Part shown: one piece after another, positions 7,275 through 15,623 of the stretch
Numbering within the stretch: position 1 is the stretch's first letter
Layout: each line of letters opens with the position of its first letter
The notes under the pieces: model-generated
The model's database searches: none
Told to the model about the DNA's origin: nothing
What the model saw: only the letters and a program-made list of their open reading frames with translations
Source: Liquorilactobacillus capillatus DSM 19910
Lineage (GTDB): Bacteria > Bacillota > Bacilli > Lactobacillales > Lactobacillaceae
DNA length: 64,000 bases
Assembly: GCF_001434915.1 (NCBI RefSeq)
Contig: NZ_AZEF01000061.1
Coordinates: forward strand, 45,126 to 109,125
Reading direction: 5' to 3'
Translations under genes and position numbers: made by a program

Positions 7275-9436
7275 CAAAGACAGGCTTTAGTAAACATAAA
7301 TATTTTAAAAACCGCGAATTAAGCTGGCTTGATTTTAACGGTCGAGTCTTAGAAGAAGCACGCGATATTGACAATCCACTTTTAGAACGCATTAATTTTC
7401 TCGGCATTACCCAAAGTAACGTGGACGAATTCTTCATGGTTCGGGTCGCATCGTTAAATAAAATGTACTCGGTTAATATCCAGTCAACAGATGCATCCGG
7501 AATGACACCTAAACAGCAAATTGATGCAATTAATGAACAAGAACAGAAAATGGTTGCTAAGCGCTACACAACTTATAACCGCTCACTTTTACCGCAACTT
7601 GCTAAAAATGCTATTAAAATTATCACTCCCCAAGAAACAACTGCAGACCAATATAAGTTTATTAAACGTTACTTTAATGACGAACTGTATCCTGTTCTTA
7701 CACCCTTAGCGGATGATTCATCCCGACCGTTCCCCTTCATTAGCAATAATTCACTAAATCTAGCGATCCGGATTCGTGAAACAGCTAATCATACTAATAA
7801 ACGGTTCGCAACAGTTCGTATCCCTGAAGTCTTTGGGCGGCTCATCAAGATGCCTAATAGCGAAAACACTTTTATCTTAATTGAAGATATTATTAAGGAA
7901 TTCATTGAAAATCTATTTTCAGGTTATAAGATCAGTGAAGCAGCTGCTTATCGAGTTATTCGCGATATGGATCTCGATGTTGCTGAAGAAGACACCTCTG
8001 ACTTACTGCGTGAAGTTCAAAAGCAACTTAAGAAAAGAGAACACGGCGGAATTATGCGGCTTGAAATTGAAAATAAGATGGGACATCATCTCAGTGAGCG
8101 TTTGATAAAAACACTTGAAGTTGATAAAAAAGCCGTTTATCGGATCAATGGTCCGATCGACCTCTCCTTTTTGAAAAAACTACCCGGCTTAGTCACTGGA
8201 CACCCAGAGTTACGCTATCCAACGTATACTGCTTATGTTGCGCCTCAATTAGCTCCGGGCAAGAATATTTTTTCCGCTATCCGACAACAAGATTATCTCA
8301 TGCAGCATCCATATGATTCCTTCAGTTCGGTCGTTCAGTTTATCGCTCAAGCAGCGTTGGATCCCAACACGTTGGCGATCAAAATGACCTTGTACCGTGT
8401 TTCGGGTAACTCACCAATTATTAAGTATCTCGGACTGGCTGCCCAGCACGGAAAGCAAGTAACTGCTCTTGTCGAAGTTAAGGCTCGCTTTGATGAGGAG
8501 AATAACGTCCGGTGGGCTAAACAGCTTGAAAAAATGGGCTGCCACGTTATTTACGGGTTAGTTGGTTTGAAGACCCACTGCAAGCTCACCCTTGTTATCC
8601 GCCGTGACGAAGATGGGATTAGACGGTATATGCATTTAGGAACTGGTAATTATAACGATGTTACTGCTAATTTTTATACTGATATGGGTATTTTGACTGC
8701 TAATCCTGACATGGGGATCGATGCTTCTAATATCTTCAATATGTTATCAGGCTATGCTAAGCCGCCTTATTTCCATAAATTACATCTTTCGCCTAAAAAA
8801 ATTCGTTCATTTATTAATAAGAAAATTGACGCTGAGATCACTGCTGCTCAAAACGGTCAACCCGCAGCAATCAAGATGAAGATGAACTCTCTTTCAGACC
8901 AGAAAATTATTGAGAAACTCTACGAGGCTTCAGCTGCTGGAGTTAAAATTAATTTGATTATCCGGGGGATCTGTTGTTTAAAAACTATGATTCCCGGCGT
9001 TAGTGAAAATATCCAAGTTCATTCAATTATCGGTCGCTTTTTAGAACACAGTCGCATCTATTACTTTTATAATAGTGGTAATGAAGACGTTTATCTTTCA
9101 AGTGCAGATATGATGACCCGCAATCTTAATCGCCGAGTTGAACTTTTATTCCCCGTTTTACAGGATGACTTACGCCAAAAAGTTATTGCAATCTTTGCGA
9201 CTATGTGGCAAGACAACATCAAAACCCGGGTCTTACATGGTGAAAGCTTTACCAAAATCGATCGCCGTGGTCTGGCTCCTTTAAATATCCAAGAACACTT
9301 TGTTCAAGAAGCACAGAAAAAAAATAAACTGCTACTGAAACAAAAACGTGCTATCAAAAAAGAAAATACTACTTTTCAACCAATGACGCGCCATGAAAGT
9401 ATGGTTCACTTATCTAATGATGGGGAGGGAGAATAA
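7271..9436 (+). CDS. ppk: Polyphosphate kinase
   Basis: The 721-residue enzyme transfers the gamma-phosphate of ATP to a growing polyphosphate chain and can run in reverse. It opens with KNRELSWLDFNGRVLEEA, typical of the PPK1 N-domain, and carries the conserved core ALVEVKARFDEENNVRWAK with the nearby YGLVGLKTHCKLTLVIRR, including the catalytic His of the phosphorylated-enzyme intermediate, then HLGTGNYN and a second phospholipase-D-like half with FLEHSRIYYF and SSADMMTRNLNRRVELLFP. It overlaps ppx1 by ATGA and is followed after 2 bp by ppx2, so the three are translationally linked. Confidence 0.96.
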   Translation: MTKTGFSKHKYFKNRELSWLDFNGRVLEEARDIDNPLLERINFLGITQSNVDEFFMVRVASLNKMYSVNIQSTDASGMTPKQQIDAINEQEQKMVAKRYTTYNRSLLPQLAKNAIKIITPQETTADQYKFIKRYFNDELYPVLTPLADDSSRPFPFISNNSLNLAIRIRETANHTNKRFATVRIPEVFGRLIKMPNSENTFILIEDIIKEFIENLFSGYKISEAAAYRVIRDMDLDVAEEDTSDLLREVQKQLKKREHGGIMRLEIENKMGHHLSERLIKTLEVDKKAVYRINGPIDLSFLKKLPGLVTGHPELRYPTYTAYVAPQLAPGKNIFSAIRQQDYLMQHPYDSFSSVVQFIAQAALDPNTLAIKMTLYRVSGNSPIIKYLGLAAQHGKQVTALVEVKARFDEENNVRWAKQLEKMGCHVIYGLVGLKTHCKLTLVIRRDEDGIRRYMHLGTGNYNDVTANFYTDMGILTANPDMGIDASNIFNMLSGYAKPPYFHKLHLSPKKIRSFINKKIDAEITAAQNGQPAAIKMKMNSLSDQKIIEKLYEASAAGVKINLIIRGICCLKTMIPGVSENIQVHSIIGRFLEHSRIYYFYNSGNEDVYLSSADMMTRNLNRRVELLFPVLQDDLRQKVIAIFATMWQDNIKTRVLHGESFTKIDRRGLAPLNIQEHFVQEAQKKNKLLLKQKRAIKKENTTFQPMTRHESMVHLSNDGEGE

Positions 9437-9438
9437 AC

Positions 9439-10365
9439 ATGGAAAACTTCGTTGTAATTGACCTTGGTTCAAACTCACTTCGGATGACGATCTCTGAAAT
9501 AGACGATAATAATGATGTTAGTGTTACCCATCAACTGAAAGAAATGGTGCGTTTATCAGAAAATATGGGCCCAGAAAAGATACTGCAAAAAGAACCGATT
9601 GAACGGACACTTAAAGCCCTAGCTATTTTTAAAGAGACTTACACCAAACTTAAGAATGTGCATATAACGGCTTTAGCAACAGCCGCTGTAAGGCAAGCCG
9701 CAAATCAAACAGCTTTTCTTAAGTTAGTAAAGAAACAAATCGGCATCGATTTTAATGTTATCTCAGGTAAACGTGAAGCTTACCTTGATTTTTTAGCTGT
9801 TACGCGGACACTTCCAATTAAAGATAAATGTATTATCATGGATACTGGTGGTGCCAGCACAGAACTGGTCCTAGTTGAAAAGAACAAGATTAGTGATCTT
9901 ATCAGTCTCCCTTTCGGCTCAGTTACACTCTCACAGGAATTTGCTTTAGATGATGATATCACTGCATCCAAGCTCTTCAAAGCCATGACTTTTGTTGAGA
10001 AAAAAATCACCGATATCAACTGGCTCTTTAATGCTCATAAAGCACAATTAGTCGTACTCGGTGGCAGTAACCGGACTTTAGCTAAGATTGCACGTCGTGA
10101 GCAGCACCAAAATAAATTGACCAGTATTCATGGTTACAAACTCACTAGTGATGCAGCTTTTGATATTTTTGCCAACTTAGTCGATTTAAACCAAGCTAAA
10201 CGAGAAAAGATCCCTGGTCTCGCCAAAGCACGTGCTGATGTTATTGTCGGCGGTTTAATTCCAATTTCATTGATTTTACGAACACTCCATATTACAGATA
10301 TTCTATTTTCGAATAATGGTCTGCGTGAAGGTGCCCTGCTTGATTATCTCGATTCAAAATGCTAA
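9439..10365 (+). CDS. ppx2: Exopolyphosphatase, Ppx/GppA family (Ppx2)
   Basis: The 308-residue protein has the complete ASKHA fold signatures of the family: FVVIDLGSNSLRMTISE at the N-terminus, ALATAAVRQAAN, SGKREAYLDF (catalytic Glu region) and MDTGGASTELVLVE, then VVLGGSNRTLAKIARR and GGLIPISLIL. It removes terminal phosphate from polyphosphate or acts on pppGpp. It lacks the C-terminal HD region found in longer Ppx, so it is the short form. It ends the ppx1-ppk-ppx2 operon and is followed by a strong terminator; its ATG has a GGGGAGGGAG ribosome site. Confidence 0.92.
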   Translation: MENFVVIDLGSNSLRMTISEIDDNNDVSVTHQLKEMVRLSENMGPEKILQKEPIERTLKALAIFKETYTKLKNVHITALATAAVRQAANQTAFLKLVKKQIGIDFNVISGKREAYLDFLAVTRTLPIKDKCIIMDTGGASTELVLVEKNKISDLISLPFGSVTLSQEFALDDDITASKLFKAMTFVEKKITDINWLFNAHKAQLVVLGGSNRTLAKIARREQHQNKLTSIHGYKLTSDAAFDIFANLVDLNQAKREKIPGLAKARADVIVGGLIPISLILRTLHITDILFSNNGLREGALLDYLDSKC

Positions 10366-10408
10366 TCTTACTTTTTTATAGTTAAACTAATAAGTTAGCG
10401 AACCTAAT

Positions 10409-10450
10409 AGAGGATCAGTCCTAAATTATTTTTGGACTGATCCTCTGTTT
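10409..10450 (+). terminator. Terminator of the ppx1-ppk-ppx2 operon
   Basis: A 13-bp perfect stem (10409-10421 with 10434-10446), 12-nt loop, followed by GTTT. Confidence 0.7.
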
Positions 10451-10545
10451 ACTTGTTTCAGATAAGACTTGAAGATAACTGCTTACCCGTAACTTATGTC
10501 TATTAGACTACTTTAACTAATGTATTATCTGCTAATATTATTTTG

Positions 10546-11385
10546 TCAAAGTGCCAAGACGGCATCGTCTGCCTTAATCGTTACCAGCATCTCGTTTGGC
10601 ATCTTACCATACTTACGTTCGGGATGTGTAACATTATATTCACAGATGTCTAATGCACACAGAAATAACAAACAGCGTTGCACTTTCTTACTAGGAATCT
10701 CAAAAGGATGCATCGTCTCATATCCCTGCAAGAAACTATTACGTAGTGCTGGTTCCTTAACTTCGTTATAGAAGAACTTAATAAAGTCTTGATAAGGTGT
10801 TCCTATATGTGAACGTTCAAAATCAATTAGAATGTCGCGTCCCTTATAATGCATAATATTACGAATGCTGAAATCACCATGCAAAACAACTTTAGGAAGC
10901 TGAGCATACTCCATATCGGCTTGTTCGAAGTCTATTCCTAAGGTTTGGTGAACATCGTTGACTAGCATTTGATACTTTGTATCCTGTAGCTGAGCAACCT
11001 GATACTGAATTTGTTCCGAGAGCCGTTTATCACTCTGGTGCACAGTTACCTTACCCGTTAATTTCTGATGAAAATCACCCAATAGCCGGCCAAAAGCGTA
11101 GACTCGTTTCCGGCCAAGCTTCTGAGCTGAAATATCTTTCATTTCACGGTCTTTGAGTGTTACAACATAACGATTTTCAAAAATAACGCTGTCCAGATAA
11201 ATCTCTGGGTAATAAACTTGATTAACGTGCTGTTCCGCGTAAAACATATCCCGCTCTTTAAAAATCTTGACAAACAATGGGCTTTTGAAAACCTTACTGT
11301 AGCCAATTAAATGTTGATTACCAGCTACATCATGAATACTCTTTAAATTTGCCTGATAATAATCATTTAAGAACTCGACTAGCAT
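10546..11385 (-). CDS. Phosphotransferase with aminoglycoside/choline-kinase fold
   Basis: The 279-residue protein shows the kinase-like APH core: catalytic loop VVLHGDFSIRNIM (HGD-4x-N) at about residues 182-194, then the metal-binding ILIDFERSHIGTPYQDFIKFF. This indicates ATP-dependent phosphorylation of a small hydroxylated substrate, but the substrate is unknown; the protein is too generic to call an antibiotic-resistance gene. The start at 11385 is chosen because GGGGAGGAAG lies at the right distance; an ATG-less extension upstream has no ribosome site. It is convergent with the ppx operon and divergent from the next gene. Confidence 0.75.
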   Translation of the reverse strand: MLVEFLNDYYQANLKSIHDVAGNQHLIGYSKVFKSPLFVKIFKERDMFYAEQHVNQVYYPEIYLDSVIFENRYVVTLKDREMKDISAQKLGRKRVYAFGRLLGDFHQKLTGKVTVHQSDKRLSEQIQYQVAQLQDTKYQMLVNDVHQTLGIDFEQADMEYAQLPKVVLHGDFSIRNIMHYKGRDILIDFERSHIGTPYQDFIKFFYNEVKEPALRNSFLQGYETMHPFEIPSKKVQRCLLFLCALDICEYNVTHPERKYGKMPNEMLVTIKADDAVLAL

Positions 11386-11582
11386 ATGTCTTCCTCCCCT
11401 ACTATGTACTAACTTAATTGTACTTAAGAACATTCTAAATAGCAAGAAGCCCCGTTGCTCAACTACTGTTTGCCTCATTAATGTTTCCTTTGTTAGTCTA
11501 CGTTTTAAGCTTTAATGAGGTATATTTACATCACCAATGTTATAGTTTAATTAAGAACATTCACTGAAGGAGGGAAGTTCCA

Positions 11583-11870
11583 ATGGGAATCTTTAATAAT
11601 GACAAGATTAAGGGAATTTTGGTCGATCGTGGTCTCGATGACGTAACAAACGCAACATCAGAACAAGTTGAAGCGATCTTAGGCGAACTTGACAAGAAAA
11701 ACCTTTTACGCAATGATAAACGACTCTTAATTAAAGATCGCAGTGATGATTCTAAGATTTCTTATCTTCGTGCACTCGTAGAACAAAACTGGATCTTAAT
11801 CGCACAAAATGACAAGATAATTCAACTTTTGCATGAACAAAAAAAGATTAGTCAACCTCAAGATAGATAA
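11583..11870 (+). CDS. Small acidic protein of unknown function
   Basis: A 95-residue soluble, charged protein (MGIFNNDKIKGILVDRGL...). It has a likely helical C-terminal half (SYLRALVEQNWILIAQNDKIIQLLHEQKK) that could form a coiled coil. No membrane segment and no known motif. A strong AAGGAGGGAAG ribosome site precedes the ATG. It is transcribed alone and followed by a terminator. I do not recognise the family. Confidence 0.7.
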   Translation: MGIFNNDKIKGILVDRGLDDVTNATSEQVEAILGELDKKNLLRNDKRLLIKDRSDDSKISYLRALVEQNWILIAQNDKIIQLLHEQKKISQPQDR

Positions 11871-11948
11871 CTCGTTTCCCCCTTGACTGTCTCCCTTCCA
11901 TCACTTCTATTCTAACTTATCAAGCTCAAGCTAAATCATTTAATGTTA

Positions 11949-11993
11949 GCCGTCAGACTTCCGTAAAACAGCGGAATAAGCTGACGGTTTTAA
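11949..11993 (+). terminator. Terminator after the small acidic protein gene
   Basis: CCGTCAG and CTGACGG arms plus an inner CTTCCG/CGGAATAAG stem, followed by TTTTAAATT. Confidence 0.6.
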
Positions 11994-12078
11994 ATTAACT
12001 CTGTAAAAACTGATCAATTTTTCCTAACACTACTTTACATTCAAAATAATACTTGTTACGCTTTTATATATCGAAAGG

Positions 12079-12771
12079 ATGTGCCCTCCCATTATTAATC
12101 GAATATCATTAAAAAATAACGCTAAACGGACCTTGAACCAAAATTACATTTATTTTTTTAAACTATTTTTACTGACTTTTGTCGTTTACTTCATTAACTC
12201 TGTTGCTAGCCGTAATGCCTTCAACTTAGAACAGTATCTCTCCTCAGAACAGATGAATTATTCAATTATCTGGAATGTTTGGTCGCTTACTGATATTATT
12301 TTTTCACTCATTTTTTCAGTCTTAATTATTAGCATAATGTTCGCATGTATTGATATTCAGCGGCATAAGCAAGCACTGGATAACCCTTACGTTGATTGCC
12401 TCAAACTATTCCACCGTCGTGAATACGTTGCCGCAATGATTGTCATCTCGCTTTTACAAACCTTCTGGATTTTTCTATGGTCATTACTCTTCTTCATCCC
12501 AGGAATTATCAAATCAATCGCTTATTCGCAGGCTATCTATATTTACCGTGATCAACTTGAACAAGGCCATAAGATTAGTTATATCCAAGCTATCACGCAA
12601 AGTCGAATTCTAATGAATAATCATAAATGGGAATACTTCGTTTTACAGTTAAGTTTCATCGGATACTGGTTTTTAACCATTATTACTAGCGGGATAACTG
12701 CTGTTTGGACACTGCCTTACTATCAACTGACAATGGCTAATTACTACATTGCTTTAACAAAACAAGCTTAA
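12079..12771 (+). CDS. DUF975-family integral membrane protein
   Basis: About 226-230 residues with the DUF975 layout: an N-terminal motif INRISLKNNAKRTLNQNY, then helices at roughly residues 27-45, 70-92, 115-150 and a C-terminal pair ending WTLPYYQLTMANYY. The signature SLLFFIPGIIKSIAYSQAIYIYRD is typical. Function of the family is unknown. The start is unclear: the ATG at 12079 directly touches the only ribosome site (AAAGG), while family members begin near the ATT codons at 12091/12094, which are correctly spaced. An ATT start is therefore possible. No operon partner. Confidence 0.8.
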   Translation: MCPPIINRISLKNNAKRTLNQNYIYFFKLFLLTFVVYFINSVASRNAFNLEQYLSSEQMNYSIIWNVWSLTDIIFSLIFSVLIISIMFACIDIQRHKQALDNPYVDCLKLFHRREYVAAMIVISLLQTFWIFLWSLLFFIPGIIKSIAYSQAIYIYRDQLEQGHKISYIQAITQSRILMNNHKWEYFVLQLSFIGYWFLTIITSGITAVWTLPYYQLTMANYYIALTKQA

Positions 12772-13427
12772 CTGCTGTGCCTTGTTATAAACTAAAATTG
12801 TATAAATAGTTATTATTTCTATATTTAAAAGGGTGTAAGATAAGTTAATAACATCTAAGCTTTAACTCAAAACCAGTAAAAACTTGGATCAAGTTTAACG
12901 TTTAACTTAGACTCCTTTTTTGTTCCAGCAAACTAAGCTGATATTAATTAATACCTCATATTTATTATTGATAACTTATGTATAAATAATTATTAACTGG
13001 AGAAAGTTAAAGATTTAATACTTGACCGTCCACCAGTTAAAGTTGTACACTACTTTTGTTGTTTAAAATCAATCTCAAAAAAGGATTTTATCTTGACTTC
13101 ATATCAAGATAAAACCCCCAGGAAGTAGCAGGTAGCTCAACGTTTGCGAATCGTTTTAATTAAACGCTACCCACTATTATGATAATACAATGTGTAATTT
13201 ATTACAATAGACTAACTCCAAGTTAAGAACCATACCAGCTGATACCTTGGTATGGTTCTTTTAATATATTTAAATTTGTACTCACAAAAAGCAGCGTTAC
13301 TTTCCATATGTATTAGATAATCTGTTTCACATCATCTAGATTGACACCTGCTCTAAAAATAATTCAACATAAAAATATAAATTCCACTGATAGTTAATAC
13401 TTCATAGTTATTTTAGAGGTTAATTCA
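12772..13427. other. AT-rich intergenic region with hairpins, no gene seen
   Basis: No convincing coding frame. It holds a near-palindrome around 12888-12908 (AAGTTTAAC/GTTTAACTT) followed by a T run, an 11-bp hairpin at about 13087-13116 (TTTTATCTTGA/TCAAGATAAAA), a GGTAG...CTACC structure near 13131-13174 and a clear terminator at 13225-13265. This was probably the DNA downstream of sufB before the element at 13.5-18.7 kb inserted. Confidence 0.5.
13225..13265. terminator. Intrinsic terminator, possibly bidirectional
   Basis: A 13-bp perfect stem (AAGAACCATACCA with TGGTATGGTTCTT) and a 10-nt loop, followed by TTTTAATAT on the plus strand. No gene directly precedes it on either strand, so it may serve an unrecognised small RNA or be the former suf operon terminator. 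Confidence 0.6.
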
Positions 13428-13490
13428 ATGATTTCAGTTAACAAAGAACCAATCATCATTGTTGTAACAAACGGTGCTTATCAGTTCTAA
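13428..13490 (+). CDS. Possible 20-residue peptide
   Basis: ATG at 13428 with AGAGGT eight bases upstream opens a 20-codon frame with a hydrophobic middle (IIIVV) and an aromatic end (AYQF). It ends 6 bp before the left att repeat, outside the element. No family recognised; could be chance. Confidence 0.25.
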   Translation: MISVNKEPIIIVVTNGAYQF

Positions 13491-13496
13491 AATTAA

Positions 13497-13515
13497 TTTA
13501 ACCGACAGAACCTTC
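13497..13515. repeat. Left attachment site (attL)
   Basis: TTTAACCGACAGAACCTTC. On the minus strand it reads GAA GGT TCT GTC GGT TAA, the last five codons and stop of sufB (EGSVG), with one synonymous difference (GTC for GTT) from the functional gene. Confidence 0.8.
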
Positions 13516-13650
13516 TACTTTATAAACTACTTTCTCATAAAAAACCACTTAAAGTAGCGTTAAAATATTTTATAACTACTCATTGTAGTCTTTTTAAAAT
13601 GAATCTACTTTTAGTAGTATTATCAAGTTATATTTTAGAAAGGACACTAC
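13514..13650. promoter_or_regulatory. Cluster of repressor operator half-sites before the XRE gene
   Basis: At least eight copies of the pentamer-like half-site (A)CTAC / GTAG(T) occur here. Two are arranged as clear inverted repeats: ACTAC-5-GTAGT at 13575-13589 and CTACT-3-AGTAG at 13605-13617. Others lie at about 13515, 13528, 13551 and 13646, the last overlapping the ribosome-site region. This looks like a phage genetic switch bound by the repressor encoded just downstream. Confidence 0.55.
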
Positions 13651-13653
13651 TCT

Positions 13654-14013
13654 ATGTTCTCACAAAGATTAAAGGAATTAAGAACTAGCAAAGATTATAC
13701 ACAAGAATATGTTGGGAAAATAGTTCATGTTTCTAGCAAAACTGTTGGTGCTTGGGAGCGTGGAACAAGACAGCCCAATATAGAAGCTATACAAGTTTTA
13801 TCTGATTTATTCAATGTATCAACTGATTTTTTACTAGGCAAGAATTCTGAAGGTAAGCATTCTCAAGATAAAATTGATTTAAAAAGTTTTCTTGATGAAG
13901 ACCTTGAAAAAGGAATGACTTATGCCAATGAAGAACTTACTGAGGAAGACAAAGAAAAGCTAAAGATTGCACTTACTCAAATTTTTTGGAAACATCACAA
14001 GAACAATACATAA
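13654..14013 (+). CDS. XRE-family (CI-like) transcriptional repressor
   Basis: The 119-residue protein has an N-terminal helix-turn-helix domain (about residues 5-60; RLKELRTSKDYTQEYVGKIVHVSSKTVGAWERG, then the typical LSDLFNVSTDFLLGK) and a short acidic C-terminal tail with no protease or peptidase domain. It resembles small phage repressors. Ribosome site GAAAGGAC. It lies immediately downstream of a cluster of inverted repeats and is first in the element's plus-strand module, so it probably controls its own promoter and a former divergent lytic promoter. Without a LexA-type cleavage domain, induction would need a partner. Confidence 0.85.
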   Translation: MFSQRLKELRTSKDYTQEYVGKIVHVSSKTVGAWERGTRQPNIEAIQVLSDLFNVSTDFLLGKNSEGKHSQDKIDLKSFLDEDLEKGMTYANEELTEEDKEKLKIALTQIFWKHHKNNT

Positions 14014-14115
14014 AGGTGTGTTGCTATGCTGGATTATTAAAAAAGTTTTCAATAGAGGAATTTGGTATACCGTATAATCATTTTGCTAACTAAGATTGCA
14101 TTTAGGAGAATTAAA

Positions 14116-14736
14116 ATGAAAAGAATATATTTATTGGGTTTAATTGCAAGCTCCTCTCTTTTGCTTGTTGCATGCGGAAATAATAGTTCTACAGGTAAAG
14201 GTAACAACTTTTCCAAAGCCAAATTAGAAAGTATCGCAAAGGAAAACTCAAGCAAAAAAGCATCTAGTATTGCATTGAAGAAAAAACAAGTATCTGAAAG
14301 TAAGGCTAAGTTAGAAAGCGAAGCCAAAGCTAAGTCCATGAGTACCGCATCTTCGCAATCTACGGCTGCATCCGTTGCGTCTTCACAATCTGCATCGTCA
14401 ACAAGTGTGGCTGCTAATTCTTCTTCACTTGCTACTCAACAAAGTAGTTCTAATGCAACTGCCTCTACTCAAGTCTCTTCCGTTTCAAGTCAATCTTCCA
14501 GTTCGTCATCTCCTGCTGCCTCAGGCGCAGCAATCAACAATACTGCCGAGGCCGTAGCAGCTGTGGAAGCAAAATTTGGTGATAATAACGGCGATTGGCA
14601 ATGGGGCTGCTTGTTTAACGACGAAAACGGTTATTTTGTAAAGGCTATTTCTAAAAGCTCTATAGATAACGGATCAATGACTGGAACAGCAATGAGTGTA
14701 ACCGTTCATAAAGATGGCTCAATCACGCAAAACTAA
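14116..14736 (+). CDS. Serine/alanine-rich surface lipoprotein
   Basis: The 206-residue product has a lipoprotein signal peptide with lipobox LVAC (Cys20), so it is anchored outside the membrane. Residues 22-150 form a low-complexity stalk, first Lys/Ser/Ala-rich and then Ser/Ala/Thr-rich, followed by a small C-terminal domain (about 60 residues: AEAVAAVEAKFGDNNGDW...FVKAISKSS). The true start is 14116 with TAGGAGAA upstream. It is next after the repressor, the usual place of phage lipoproteins that block superinfection, such as Ltp of phage TP-J34; that role is inference, with no recognised Ltp domain. Confidence 0.75.
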   Translation: MKRIYLLGLIASSSLLLVACGNNSSTGKGNNFSKAKLESIAKENSSKKASSIALKKKQVSESKAKLESEAKAKSMSTASSQSTAASVASSQSASSTSVAANSSSLATQQSSSNATASTQVSSVSSQSSSSSSPAASGAAINNTAEAVAAVEAKFGDNNGDWQWGCLFNDENGYFVKAISKSSIDNGSMTGTAMSVTVHKDGSITQN

Positions 14737-14825
14737 ACTAGCTGTTTCGTACAACTTGAATTAACAGCTTTTACTTAAAATTTGAAAAAATAGGTTATTG
14801 GAGATTATATACTAGGGAGATTAAA

Positions 14826-15474
14826 ATGAACAAAAAAGCGTAATTTGTGCCACCCTTTCTTCTATTTTTTTATTATCCGCATGTAGTAACAGATCTACAT
14901 CAAACAAAGCAAATAATTCTTCAAAGAAAACAAAATCTATTTCTGAAAGTGAATCCGAAAAAAAGTTTAGCTCTTCCGTTTCTACGGAATATGCTCAAGA
15001 ATCAAAAACTAAAAGCGAGAGCGAGTCGAACGCTAAAACACCTTCCCAGAATTCGAATTCTAACAGTTCATCTAGTAACTCCGATTCAGTGTCTAGTTCA
15101 TCAGAATCTTCAAGTAATGAGTACGCAAATATAACTGCGAAAATTGATATTAAAAATGCAAATCAATATAGTGATTCTGATTTAATGTCAAAGGGTGCAG
15201 GTATAGAACTCAAGGATTTTTACATAAGGGATTTAGGAGCAGATAGCTTCAAAGAGTATCACCTTTTGGTTACACCTACCGCAGATGGCGGACAAGAGTT
15301 CCTTGTTATTGGTAAAAGTTCATCCAAATTAAAAATTGGGGACACGATACTGTTGACGGTTCTTTGAGTGGTTGGGGAAATGTTAATAGTAATCAGATAA
15401 ACGAGGGAATCATTTCTCAGTACAAGGGAGACAAAGTCATTTTAGTAAGTGTTGATAAAATTAATAAGCAATAG
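14826..15474 (+). pseudogene. Second Ser-rich lipoprotein gene, broken by two frameshifts
   Basis: The ATG at 14826 (ribosome site AGGGAG) runs only five codons to a stop, but one added base in the A6 run at 14832-14837 joins it to a frame reading SVICATLSSIFLLSAC, a complete lipoprotein signal (lipobox LSAC), then a Ser/Glu-rich stalk and a globular part. That frame stops at 15367. A second one-base shift near 15350 restores a further 40 residues (VDGSLSGWGNVN...ISQYKGDKVILVSV) to the TAG at 15474. The C-terminal domain resembles a small beta-barrel fold. Either real decay, phase variation at the A run, or sequencing errors. Confidence 0.75.
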
Positions 15475-15568
15475 TTTTTTAATTTTCAAAATAAGGAGAG
15501 TAGAGTTTTAGAGTGTTAGGAAAAATGGTATATTTTATTAGTGGTAATCATATATAAAGATATCATAA

Positions 15569-15599
15569 AGTCCAAATTCTGATGACTTAAAAAGCTGAA
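15569..15599 (+). repeat. Leader repeat, copy 1
   Basis: 31 bp, 28 of them identical to copy 2 (16062-16092); shared core GACTTAAAAAGCTGAA. It ends 25 bp before the start of the 124-residue membrane protein gene and immediately precedes its ribosome site. Confidence 0.7.
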
Positions 15600-15623
15600 A
15601 TTTTATAGGGGGAGCTTTTTTTT

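Noticed and set aside
10546..11385. Aminoglycoside resistance gene
   Set aside because: Only the general APH kinase fold is visible; nothing points to antibiotic substrates.
13139..13155. CAACGTTT match between 13139 and 18644 as att core
   Set aside because: Only 8 bp match and no gene context; the 18/19-bp repeat at the sufB end is far better.
14847..15134. 95-codon frame starting MPPFLLFF
   Set aside because: It is a wrong-phase shadow of the broken lipoprotein gene; the lipobox and Ser-rich stalk are in the other phase.
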